From Legionellaceae bacterium UBA2794 (lineage in GTDB: Bacteria > Pseudomonadota > Gammaproteobacteria > Legionellales > Legionellaceae): a stretch of 12,872 nucleotides of DNA. Location of the stretch: the NCBI GenBank assembly GCA_002352055.1, contig DEHS01000030.1:53636-66507 (forward strand), given 5' to 3'. Positions within the stretch are counted from its first letter, which is position 1; each line of letters begins with the position of its first letter. The position numbers were made by a program, and so were the translations under genes. The notes beneath the pieces were generated by a model. That model worked only from the letters and a program-made list of their open reading frames with translations. It ran no database searches and was not told where the DNA came from. This document shows, in pieces, positions 6,158-12,872 of the stretch.

Positions 6158-8911
6158 ATGTCATCCATACTTACGCTTGCAGATCTTATAGCGTCTAAAT
6201 CCTGGTTTATCGAAAAACATGTAACTCCATTAACCCATCCCTTAAAAAAAAGTGTGGCAAAGCTTGTGGCTGTGAGTGATTTTGCTATGCGACATATTCA
6301 ATTATTGGAAACTTTATTAAAAAAAGATGCGTGTGACGCATTATTATCTCGAAAAGCTTACTTCTCAGCCCTTGATGCCCTACCTGTGGCTCAGCAACAG
6401 CCTGCTTACATGTTGCAAATGCGTCAGTTTCGTCATACGCATTTTTTACGATTAATGCTCTTGGAGGCTGCCGGGCGTGCAACCACCCAGCAGGTCATGG
6501 AATCGTGGTCCGATTGTGCCGATGCCCTCATTTTACATGCTTTAAATTACTGCACATGCACTATTTCCGCTCGGTATGGAGTTCCTCGAGATGAGATGGG
6601 TAATGAGGTGGGTTTATCGAGCCTTGCTATGGGAAAGCTAGGGGGACGGGAGCTTAATTTTTCTTCAGATATTGATTTGATTTTTGCTTTTAGCGCCGCT
6701 GGAAATACGGATGGGATCGAATCCATTCCCAATCAGCACTATTTTAATAAGGTAGTGCAGTTATTTGTACAGGTACTCCAACAGAGCACGAGTGATGGAT
6801 TTGTTTTTCGAGTGGATTTGCGATTGCGTCCTAATGGAGACAGTGGGCCTCTGGTCTCAAGCCTTGCCGCGATGGAAACGTACTATCAGGAACAGGGGCG
6901 TGATTGGGAGCGCTATGCGATGGTGAAAGCTCGGGTTATTGAAGAAGACTTAAGTCAATCTCCTGTGTGGTTTACCCGGTTGATCACTCCTTTTGTTTAC
7001 CGACGTTATGTTGATTTTAGTGTGATTGAGTCACTACGCAGTATGAAAGCGATGATTGAACGCGAGGTACAGTTAAATCCACGTCTGGATGATATTAAAC
7101 GTGGCCAGGGAGGTATCAGAGAGGTTGAGTTTATTATTCAAAATTTTCAGTTAATTCGTGGGGGGCGGTTGCCGCAATTACAGCAACAAAATGCAATGAA
7201 GGCGTTGGCAATATTAAAAAAAGAAAAACTTTTGCCGCGTGCTGATGCTCTAAATCAGGCCTATATTTTTTTACGAAAACTTGAAAATGCCTTACAAAGC
7301 CTAAACGATCAACAGACTCATTCATTGCCAGTTGATCCATTGAAACGAGCCCAGATTATTGGCGCTATGGGTTATGATCATTGGGATGAGTTCCACAGTA
7401 AATTACAGAAATATCAGCGAATAATTAGCCATTCTTTTCATTCGGTTCTGGGTAAAGTGGAAGCGTATGAGGATGAAAACAGAGTATTGGCCAATCAATT
7501 ATCCAGTTTATGGCAAGGACATGTTGAAACTACTATGGCAATTAATTTACTTACAAGCCTTGGTTTTACCCACGCTGCCCACTGTTATCAAATGATTAAT
7601 GCGTTCAGACATAGCGCGCGTTGTCGCAGGCTGCCCCAAGGGGCGCGCATGCGACTTGATCGGCTAATGGTCATGCTTCTTACTGAATTAACCCATAATA
7701 AGTTAAAAACAGATGAAGTATTATTGCAGGTGATGCACCTATTGGAAAATATTGTGGGGCGTAGTGCTTACCTTGCATTGTTAACTGAAAATCCTCAAGC
7801 TTTAAGGGAACTGTTATTTTGGTTTGCAAATAGCCCCTTCATCTCAGCTCTACTTGTAAAACAGCCTTTTTTGCTGGAAGTCTTATTAGATCAAGAACAA
7901 GATTGGCGGCCGAGCTCATTTACCAGACTGGAAATGTTGTTAACAGAGCAGTTGGCACTCACTCCGGATGTGGAAGCCAAACAGGAAATTTTACGTCAGT
8001 TTAAATTAACCAACTGGCTGATGGCCGCGCGTTCTGAATTATACGGTCATTATAGTGCAGTGCGCATTGCTAAATTTTTAACCGATGTGGCCCAGGTCAT
8101 AGTGAGTCAGGTATTAGCTATCGCGTATGAAGAACTCGTTGAACGTTATCCTCATATAGAACGGATGAAGTCATCTTTTGCAATCATCGCGTATGGTAAA
8201 TTAGGCAGCCGCGAAATGAATTATAACTCAGATTTGGATTTAGTGTTTCTCCATACAGCAAAGCCTGCGGAGGAGGCATTAGTTACTCGATTAACTCAAA
8301 AAATAGTACATATGCTAACGACTCGGACGCAATCAGGCGTTTTATACTCTGTAGACACTCGCTTAAGACCATCCGGTGCGGCGGGATTATTAGTGAGCCA
8401 TTTGGATGCGTTTATGGATTATCAACAAAACCAGGCCTGGACCTGGGAACATCAGGCTTTATTAAAAGCAAGGCTGATCTCAGGAACGGCCAGAATCAAG
8501 CGAGGTTTTACGCGTTTGAAGCAATCACTGATAGGTCGTGAGCGAAACCACGTGGATCTGAAACAAGACGTTTTGGGAATGAGAACCAAAATTGAAAAAT
8601 TGCCTCATACTGGAGTGGTGAAACATGCCAAGGGTGGATTGCTTGATATTGAGTTTCTGGTGCAATTTTTACTATTGGACTCTAAAGAGCCTGACATGGC
8701 TCGGTACACTCATACATTAAGTCAATTAAGGCAATTGTTTTTAATGAATAGACTAAGCCATGAGCAAATGAATATTTTATATAAAGCGTATTTACACTAC
8801 CATTTTTTGTTGCACCAACAGGTTTTATTGAATAAAGAGGAGGAGTGCAGCGACTTTTTAGAGCAGGTTGCCAAGGTTTATCGGGAGGTTTTTGCTATTG
8901 ACCTACAGTAG
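6158..8911 (+). CDS. glnE: Bifunctional glutamine synthetase adenylyltransferase/adenylyl-removing enzyme
   Basis: Adds AMP to, or removes it from, glutamine synthetase (GlnA) in response to PII and glutamine, setting nitrogen assimilation. The 917 residues compare with about 946 in E. coli. Both nucleotidyltransferase domains are intact. The N-terminal deadenylating half has MGKLGGRELNFSSDIDLIF with D171 and D173, then VDLRLRPNGDSGPLV and RGQGGIREVEFIIQNFQLIR (315-334). The C-terminal adenylylating half has YGKLGSREMNYNSDLDLVF with D692 and D694, VDTRLRPSGAAGLLVS, and the GGLLDIEFLVQFLLL motif near 826-840. An in-frame TGA at 6143-6145 makes the ATG at 6158 the first possible start; its ribosome binding site is weak (TTGAG, about eleven bases away). 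The 3' end overlaps the convergent gene by nine bases. Confidence 0.97.
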   Translation: MSSILTLADLIASKSWFIEKHVTPLTHPLKKSVAKLVAVSDFAMRHIQLLETLLKKDACDALLSRKAYFSALDALPVAQQQPAYMLQMRQFRHTHFLRLMLLEAAGRATTQQVMESWSDCADALILHALNYCTCTISARYGVPRDEMGNEVGLSSLAMGKLGGRELNFSSDIDLIFAFSAAGNTDGIESIPNQHYFNKVVQLFVQVLQQSTSDGFVFRVDLRLRPNGDSGPLVSSLAAMETYYQEQGRDWERYAMVKARVIEEDLSQSPVWFTRLITPFVYRRYVDFSVIESLRSMKAMIEREVQLNPRLDDIKRGQGGIREVEFIIQNFQLIRGGRLPQLQQQNAMKALAILKKEKLLPRADALNQAYIFLRKLENALQSLNDQQTHSLPVDPLKRAQIIGAMGYDHWDEFHSKLQKYQRIISHSFHSVLGKVEAYEDENRVLANQLSSLWQGHVETTMAINLLTSLGFTHAAHCYQMINAFRHSARCRRLPQGARMRLDRLMVMLLTELTHNKLKTDEVLLQVMHLLENIVGRSAYLALLTENPQALRELLFWFANSPFISALLVKQPFLLEVLLDQEQDWRPSSFTRLEMLLTEQLALTPDVEAKQEILRQFKLTNWLMAARSELYGHYSAVRIAKFLTDVAQVIVSQVLAIAYEELVERYPHIERMKSSFAIIAYGKLGSREMNYNSDLDLVFLHTAKPAEEALVTRLTQKIVHMLTTRTQSGVLYSVDTRLRPSGAAGLLVSHLDAFMDYQQNQAWTWEHQALLKARLISGTARIKRGFTRLKQSLIGRERNHVDLKQDVLGMRTKIEKLPHTGVVKHAKGGLLDIEFLVQFLLLDSKEPDMARYTHTLSQLRQLFLMNRLSHEQMNILYKAYLHYHFLLHQQVLLNKEEECSDFLEQVAKVYREVFAIDLQ

Positions 8912-9397
8912 GGTGCAACGTCGGTCATGAATTTTGGCGTGAAAATGTTTTTTTACCGTTTTAATATCCTTTGGATTAAGCGAGTTCCAACTCATTTGTG
9001 TTCCATCATAGAACGTTATTTGATAAATCATTTTATGGGCTGGCAGTTGCGTATTAAAAAAACCGGATTCGTAACAGTGGGTTATTCCATCGTATAAAGC
9101 ATCTACCTGAATGACTCGTTGGTCAGCGAATTGTTTCTTTACCGCTTTAAGCTCCTGATCATTTACTATTTCTTCGACTTTTTGGGTCAATTGGATATAT
9201 AAATCTGGATTGGAAATGCTACTAAGTATTCTCATTTGAGGTTGGGTAATGCTTTCCCTGATTAAAACAATATCTCGCATGGCTTTCAACAATAAAATAA
9301 TGGCTTTAAATTGATCCGGTGTCTTGAAGTATTCTGTTAGTATTTTTTTATAAGCTAAATTGAGTGATTTCAAAGTTTGAATTTCTTCAGGGGTCAT
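8903..9397 (-). CDS. Unrecognised 164-residue protein
   Basis: The ATG at 9397 has an AAGGA ribosome binding site eight bases upstream. A TTG at 9403 would extend the frame by two residues but sits only two bases from that site, so ATG is preferred. The first 100 or so residues look helical (MTPEEIQTLKSLNLAYKKI, then QFKAIILLLKAMRDIVLI). The C-terminal part looks beta-rich (KMIYQITFYDGTQMSWNSL) and ends in a basic tail with HDRRCTLL. There is no signal peptide, no clear membrane span and no known motif, so I assign no function. It is convergent with glnE, and the two stop codons share a short palindrome. It is separated by about 150 bases from rimO and has its own candidate promoter, so it is probably a single-gene unit. 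Confidence 0.75.
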   Translation of the reverse strand: MTPEEIQTLKSLNLAYKKILTEYFKTPDQFKAIILLLKAMRDIVLIRESITQPQMRILSSISNPDLYIQLTQKVEEIVNDQELKAVKKQFADQRVIQVDALYDGITHCYESGFFNTQLPAHKMIYQITFYDGTQMSWNSLNPKDIKTVKKHFHAKIHDRRCTLL

Positions 9398-9445
9398 ATA
9401 CAAAATCCTTTTGTAATTAAAACGCTGAGGTGGCCTGTCTGCTGA

Positions 9446-9474
9446 ATTTAAGTCCTTATGTCCAGCTGAATCAA
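9446..9474 (-). promoter_or_regulatory. Candidate sigma70 promoter of the 164-residue gene
   Basis: On the minus strand TTGATT (9474-9469) and TTAAAT (9451-9446) lie 17 bases apart, each matching four of six consensus positions. Transcription would start about 40 bases before the ATG at 9397. The match is modest and its -35 overlaps one arm of the inverted repeat at 9473-9502. Confidence 0.35.
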
Positions 9475-9502
9475 GGGCTTTCCAAGAGCTGGAGAAACCC
9501 TT
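9473..9502. repeat. Imperfect inverted repeat after rimO
   Basis: AAGGGCTTTCC and GGAGAAACCCTT can pair with two single-base bulges around a 7-base loop. On the plus strand it is followed by TTATTTAG, a weak T-rich tail; on the minus strand, the direction of rimO, no T run follows. It may be a poor terminator for rimO (stop 43 bases away) or part of the control region of the 164-residue gene. Confidence 0.3.
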
Positions 9503-9544
9503 TATTTAGTATATCCATTTTAATACTTATTTGTTTAATGTGCC

Positions 9545-10852
9545 TTACTTCAATTGTGCGTATAAATCGTAATCATCACTGTCAGTAATAATGACTTCCG
9601 CGAAGGAGCCCGCTTTTAATCCAGCGCTCGAGGGTAAATAAACCAGTCCATCGATTTCCGGGGCATCACTTTTGCTGCGGGCAATAACAGTCTCTGAATT
9701 CACTTCATCAATAAGCACAGTTTGCGTGGTACCAATTTTATTTTTCAGACGATTGCGGCTTATTTCTGCCTGTAATTGCATGAAACGATGGTAACGTTCT
9801 TCTTTCACTTCTTCAGGCACAGGTGAGTCGAGATCATTCGCCTTGGCTCCATCTACTGGAGAATATTTAAAACAGCCCACGCGATCGAGTTTCGCTTCGC
9901 GTAAGAAATCGAGTAATTCAACAAACTCTGCTTCCGTTTCCCCTGGAAAGCCAACGATAAATGTGGATCTTAGGGTGATGTCCGGACAAACTTCGCGCCA
10001 GGAGGCAATCCTTAACAGGGTATTTTCACTGCTGGCTGGTCTTTTCATTGCTTTTAAGATACGGGTATTTGCATGTTGCAGGGGGATATCAAGGTAGGGC
10101 AAAATCAAACCATCACGCATAAGAGGTATGATTTCATCAACATGGGGGTAAGGATAGACATAATGCAGGCGAACCCAAATGCCCAACTTCCCTAATTGCT
10201 CACACAATTCATAAAAACGCGTTTTTATGGTTGTTCCTTGCCATTCTATAGGCTCATAACGCGTATCAATACCATAAGCACTGGTATCCTGGGAGATGAC
10301 CAGAATTTCATTGACCCCAGCATCTTTTAATTTTTTCGCCTCAGTTAAAAGTTGCGCCATGGGATAACTTTGTAATTTACCGCGCATGGTTGGAATGATG
10401 CAAAAAGTACACTTTTGATTGCATCCCTCAGATATTTTTAAATACGCATAATGACGGGGGGTTAATTTAATGCCTTGAGGAGGAATCAGTTGGGTGAAGG
10501 GATCAGCAGGGGGTGGTAAGTGTTGGTGGACTGCATTGACCACTTCTTCATAGGCATGTGCACCGCTGATATGAAGCACATCAGGGCAAGCTTCTTTGAT
10601 AATGTCGGCTTTAGCCCCCAGGCAACCAGTCACAATAACGCGACCATTTTCCGCCATCGCTTCCTTAATTGTATCTAAAGATTCTTTCACTGCACTATCA
10701 ATAAACCCGCACGTATTGATTACGACAACGCCTGCGTCTTGATAACTTGAGACCAGCTCATAACCTTGTGCCCGTAATTGAGTGATAATACGTTCCGAAT
10801 CCACTAACGCCTTGGGACAACCCAAACTGACAAAACCAACTTTATGATTCAT
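9545..10852 (-). CDS. rimO: Ribosomal protein S12 methylthiotransferase
   Basis: Radical-SAM enzyme that methylthiolates a conserved aspartate of ribosomal protein S12 (D88 in E. coli numbering). The 435 residues are of family length. The N-terminal UPF0004 domain carries the auxiliary-cluster cysteines C12 (SLGCPKALVDSE), C48 (NTCGF) and C77 (TGCLG). The radical-SAM cluster motif CNQKCTFC gives C144, C148 and C151 within LKISEGCNQKCTFCIIP. QDTSAYG (188-194), DIPLQH (255-260) and GFPGET (301-306) are further family motifs. A TRAM domain fills about 371-435. SLGCPKALVDSE and overall length favour RimO over the tRNA-modifying relative MiaB. The ATG has a weak ribosome binding site but lies 30 bases after a strong promoter -10, so it is transcribed separately from dsbD. 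Confidence 0.96.
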   Translation of the reverse strand: MNHKVGFVSLGCPKALVDSERIITQLRAQGYELVSSYQDAGVVVINTCGFIDSAVKESLDTIKEAMAENGRVIVTGCLGAKADIIKEACPDVLHISGAHAYEEVVNAVHQHLPPPADPFTQLIPPQGIKLTPRHYAYLKISEGCNQKCTFCIIPTMRGKLQSYPMAQLLTEAKKLKDAGVNEILVISQDTSAYGIDTRYEPIEWQGTTIKTRFYELCEQLGKLGIWVRLHYVYPYPHVDEIIPLMRDGLILPYLDIPLQHANTRILKAMKRPASSENTLLRIASWREVCPDITLRSTFIVGFPGETEAEFVELLDFLREAKLDRVGCFKYSPVDGAKANDLDSPVPEEVKEERYHRFMQLQAEISRNRLKNKIGTTQTVLIDEVNSETVIARSKSDAPEIDGLVYLPSSAGLKAGSFAEVIITDSDDYDLYAQLK

Positions 10853-10881
10853 ATAATTCTATCTGTAAAAAAAGTGAACGA

Positions 10882-10910
10882 ATTATACGCTTTCCAGCTG
10901 ACTTTGTCGA
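10882..10910 (-). promoter_or_regulatory. Strong sigma70 promoter of rimO
   Basis: On the minus strand TCGACA (10910-10905, five of six) and a perfect TATAAT (10887-10882) are separated by exactly 17 bases. The start point would be near 10875, about 23 bases before the rimO ATG, giving a very short leader. This is the best sigma70 match in the window. Confidence 0.7.
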
Positions 10911-10924
10911 CTGCGATTTTAACG

Positions 10925-10988
10925 AGCATGGAACTATAATCTTTCGTTATTTATCGGCCTGGTTGTGCAAAATACCCTATTCCATGCT
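10925..10988. repeat. Perfect 9-bp inverted repeat enclosing 46 bases between dsbD and rimO
   Basis: AGCATGGAA at 10925-10933 is the exact reverse complement of TTCCATGCT at 10980-10988. The interval between dsbD and the rimO promoter is almost wholly enclosed. A second small palindrome, TTAATG-A-CATTAA, lies beside it at 10990-11002, just after the dsbD stop. No T run follows either arm, so neither is a standard terminator. Flanking direct repeats that would mark an insertion are not seen. Confidence 0.4.
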
Positions 10989-11003
10989 GTTAATGACATT
11001 AAT

Positions 11004-12758
11004 TTACGCCACTTTTATTTTGTTTAAAGTATTTAAAAAATCTTCAGTATCTCGCTCACCCACTATTTTAAGCTGATTCAATTCATCTCCCTGTTTATTG
11101 AAAAAGATAAATGTAGGCGGTGCAATCACCTTAAAATAGTTCATTATGGCCTTATTATTGGAATTATTTTCAGTGACATTGACTTTAATGACTTTAAATT
11201 GACTTAACGCTTCCTGAATCTTGAGATCTTTAAAAGTGGTTGCATCCATTACCTTGCAGGCTGTGCACCAGTCGGCGTAAAAATCCAGCATTACAGGTTT
11301 GCCGGCCTGAGCAATTTCTTGCTGGATACCCTCTAAAGTTTGGTTCTCAAGTACTGGTAAGGATGCGACAGGGTTTGTCGCATGAGAGTTAGCTAATGGC
11401 TGTAACGGATTAGTAGATCCCATGCTCGCTCCAATCAATATGAGCAACCCATATCCCAGCAGTAGGATACCAATTCCCTGTTGGAATTTTTCTCTGCCGG
11501 TCACTGCATGATTTAATGCACCTGAGTATATTCCTGAGAAAATGAGCAGGCTAGCCCACAAGCCCATCACTAACCCAGTCGGCAGAATACGTTCAAGAAG
11601 ATAGAGCGCAACGCCCAGAAGAAGAATTCCAAAGAATGCTTTTACGGCATTCATCCAGGTTCCGGTTTCTGGAAGCCATTTCCCTGCAGAAGTCCCTATA
11701 AGGAGAAGGGGTGTGCCCATACCCAAACTCAAAACAAACAAGGTTAAACTGCCTAGCAGGATGTTACCGCTTTGTGCAATGTAGGTTAAAACACCGATTA
11801 AAGGAGCTGTTACACAAGGGGATAAAATCAGGGTGGAGAGACAACCCATAATAGCCGCTCCAATATAATGCCCCCCTCTCTGACTCCTACTGGACCCTGC
11901 AATCTTTGATTGCCATGCATCAGGAAGTTTGAATTCATAAAAACCGAACATCGATAAAGCCAACAGTATAAAGATAATACTAAAAATACTGATAGCCCAA
12001 GGAGACTGCATGCTTATTTGTAAGTTCGCCCCTAATAATGCAACCACTGCACCAAATATGGCGTAAGTTACTGACATACTTAATACATAACTCAAGGAAA
12101 GGAAAAAAGCTTTTCGAGTGGTAAGCGTTAAACCATGCCCTACAATAATTCCAGATAATACGGGCACCATGGGTAAAATGCAGGGGGTAAATGAGACCAG
12201 CAGGCCAAAGCCATAAAATATAAGGAGAATCATTGCCCAATTATGATGGGTAAAAATATTTTCAATTTTATTATCTGCTACCTGTGGCGACTCAACTGCA
12301 GGCAGCGGAGCATCTTCCAGACTCACTGAAGACAAGGCAAGACTGTCATCGATGCCTACTTTAATATGCTTTACCTCAGGAGGATAACAAAATCCATCGT
12401 CGGCACAGCCTTGATAATGAAGTTCCAGAATCGTTTCTCCCGGTTTCTCACCTAATACGCTTATGGGTAACGATAATTGATTACGATATACCGGGTACTC
12501 ATGACCCTGTCTGTCCGTTTTTTTTAGCGGGGCCGGGAAGCGAATGGTGCCCAGATGAATGTTGCTATCAGGAGCCTCTGTCAGTTTAATTCTATCGCTA
12601 TATAAAAAATAATCGGGTTTAATTTGCCAGTTAATAGTAAAGGTATTGGGATCGAGTTTGGTCACATCCAATTGAAATACTTCAGCAGCTGGAAGTGGTT
12701 CTGCCTGGAGGACAAATGAGGTAGTAAGCAGTAAAACGAATAATAACCATTTTTTCAT
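11004..12758 (-). CDS. dsbD: Thiol:disulfide interchange protein DsbD
   Basis: Inner-membrane protein that carries electrons from cytoplasmic thioredoxin to periplasmic acceptors such as DsbC. The 584 residues contain all three domains. A signal peptide (MKKWLLFVLLL through about residue 19) precedes the periplasmic alpha domain with its cysteine pair C118/C124 in YQGCADDGFCYPP. The eight-span membrane domain (about 175-445) has C193 in SFTPCILPMVP and C315 in LSPCVTAPLIG. The C-terminal thioredoxin-like gamma domain (about 465-584) has C498/C501 in YADWCTACK. I chose ATG at 12758: it starts a natural signal peptide and has AAGG seven bases upstream. The longer frame from 12863 adds 35 residues and begins inside a heat-shock promoter on the other strand, so it is unlikely. 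Neither rimO nor the predicted rightward gene shares its transcript. Confidence 0.96.
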   Translation of the reverse strand: MKKWLLFVLLLTTSFVLQAEPLPAAEVFQLDVTKLDPNTFTINWQIKPDYFLYSDRIKLTEAPDSNIHLGTIRFPAPLKKTDRQGHEYPVYRNQLSLPISVLGEKPGETILELHYQGCADDGFCYPPEVKHIKVGIDDSLALSSVSLEDAPLPAVESPQVADNKIENIFTHHNWAMILLIFYGFGLLVSFTPCILPMVPVLSGIIVGHGLTLTTRKAFFLSLSYVLSMSVTYAIFGAVVALLGANLQISMQSPWAISIFSIIFILLALSMFGFYEFKLPDAWQSKIAGSSRSQRGGHYIGAAIMGCLSTLILSPCVTAPLIGVLTYIAQSGNILLGSLTLFVLSLGMGTPLLLIGTSAGKWLPETGTWMNAVKAFFGILLLGVALYLLERILPTGLVMGLWASLLIFSGIYSGALNHAVTGREKFQQGIGILLLGYGLLILIGASMGSTNPLQPLANSHATNPVASLPVLENQTLEGIQQEIAQAGKPVMLDFYADWCTACKVMDATTFKDLKIQEALSQFKVIKVNVTENNSNNKAIMNYFKVIAPPTFIFFNKQGDELNQLKIVGERDTEDFLNTLNKIKVA

Positions 12759-12790
12759 TCGGAAACCTTGAGCAGTAAAAATAATTACCC

Positions 12791-12818
12791 ATTGTAGTGT
12801 GACATGGAATAAATCCAA
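12791..12818 (-). promoter_or_regulatory. Candidate sigma70 promoter of dsbD
   Basis: On the minus strand TACAAT (12796-12791, five of six) lies 16 bases after TTGGAT (12818-12813, three of six). The start would be near 12785, about 27 bases before the dsbD ATG. The -10 is good and the -35 weak. Confidence 0.4.
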
Positions 12819-12837
12819 AATTTTTTTTGTAAATACC

Positions 12838-12865
12838 CTTGAAAGATATTTTCCCGTCCCCATAT
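12838..12865 (+). promoter_or_regulatory. Sigma32 (RpoH) heat-shock promoter reading out of the window
   Basis: CTTGAAA at 12838-12844 and CCCCATAT at 12858-12865 are separated by 13 bases, matching the sigma32 consensus (CTTGAAA, then CCCCATnT) at every defined position. The arrangement is very like the E. coli groE promoter. No heat-shock gene lies within the window on this strand, so the controlled gene must begin just beyond 12872. groES-groEL (htpA-htpB in Legionella) is the most likely candidate, by inference. It is divergent from dsbD. Confidence 0.75.
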
Positions 12866-12872
12866 GCCTGTC

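Noticed and set aside
10936..10941. TATAAT on the plus strand between rimO and dsbD
   Set aside because: No -35 at the correct spacing, and it would read only into the antisense of dsbD.
12759..12863. A 35-residue N-terminal extension of DsbD from the ATG at 12863
   Set aside because: The internal ATG at 12758 begins a natural signal peptide with a ribosome binding site, and the upstream ATG lies inside the opposite-strand heat-shock promoter with the best dsbD -10 downstream of it.

Overview
The window is a 12.9 kb piece of a gammaproteobacterial chromosome, most probably Legionella or a close relative. This rests on visibly AT-rich DNA, the conserved order yibN-grxC-secB-gpsA on one strand (as in E. 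coli), full-length GlnE, RimO and DsbD proteins of gammaproteobacterial type, and two helical, lysine/glutamate-rich proteins of no recognised family that look like the accessory proteins common in Legionella. The genus is an inference from recognition, not from a search.

Layout. At 1-1109 (+) the window opens inside a gene whose 5' end lies outside; its product is a helical, charged protein of unknown family. It is followed after 29 bases by murI (glutamate racemase, GTG start). The 166-base gap after murI carries what look like the remains of a frame-broken reading frame on the minus strand. From 5049 down to 2124 (-) runs a tight probable operon: a membrane-anchored rhodanese (yibN), glutaredoxin 3 (grxC), the SecB export chaperone, glycerol-3-phosphate dehydrogenase (gpsA) and an unrecognised 240-residue protein with a glutamate-rich C-terminus. 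A sigma70-like promoter and a perfect 8-bp dyad lie upstream of yibN. At 5204-5953 (-) is a solitary periplasmic amino-acid-binding protein. It is divergent from glnE (6158-8911, +), the bifunctional adenylyltransferase of glutamine synthetase. glnE ends in a 9-base convergent overlap with an unrecognised 164-residue protein (8903-9397, -). rimO (9545-10852, -) has a very good sigma70 promoter, and dsbD (11004-12758, -) follows. At the extreme right edge, reading out of the window, is a near-consensus sigma32 heat-shock promoter closely resembling that of groESL. The next gene to the right is therefore predicted to be groES (htpA in Legionella nomenclature) or another heat-shock gene.

How the genes relate. 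Most are housekeeping: cell wall precursor supply (MurI), phospholipid backbone synthesis (GpsA), protein export (SecB), thiol redox (GrxC, YibN, DsbD), nitrogen regulation (GlnE) and ribosomal protein modification (RimO). No CRISPR array, tRNA, rRNA, transposase, integrase or phage gene was seen, and I see no convincing new multigene system. The less-explained material is the left-edge protein, the 240- and 164-residue orphans, the broken frame beside murI, and several inverted repeats in the intergenic gaps. No gene-free stretch exceeds 300 bases.
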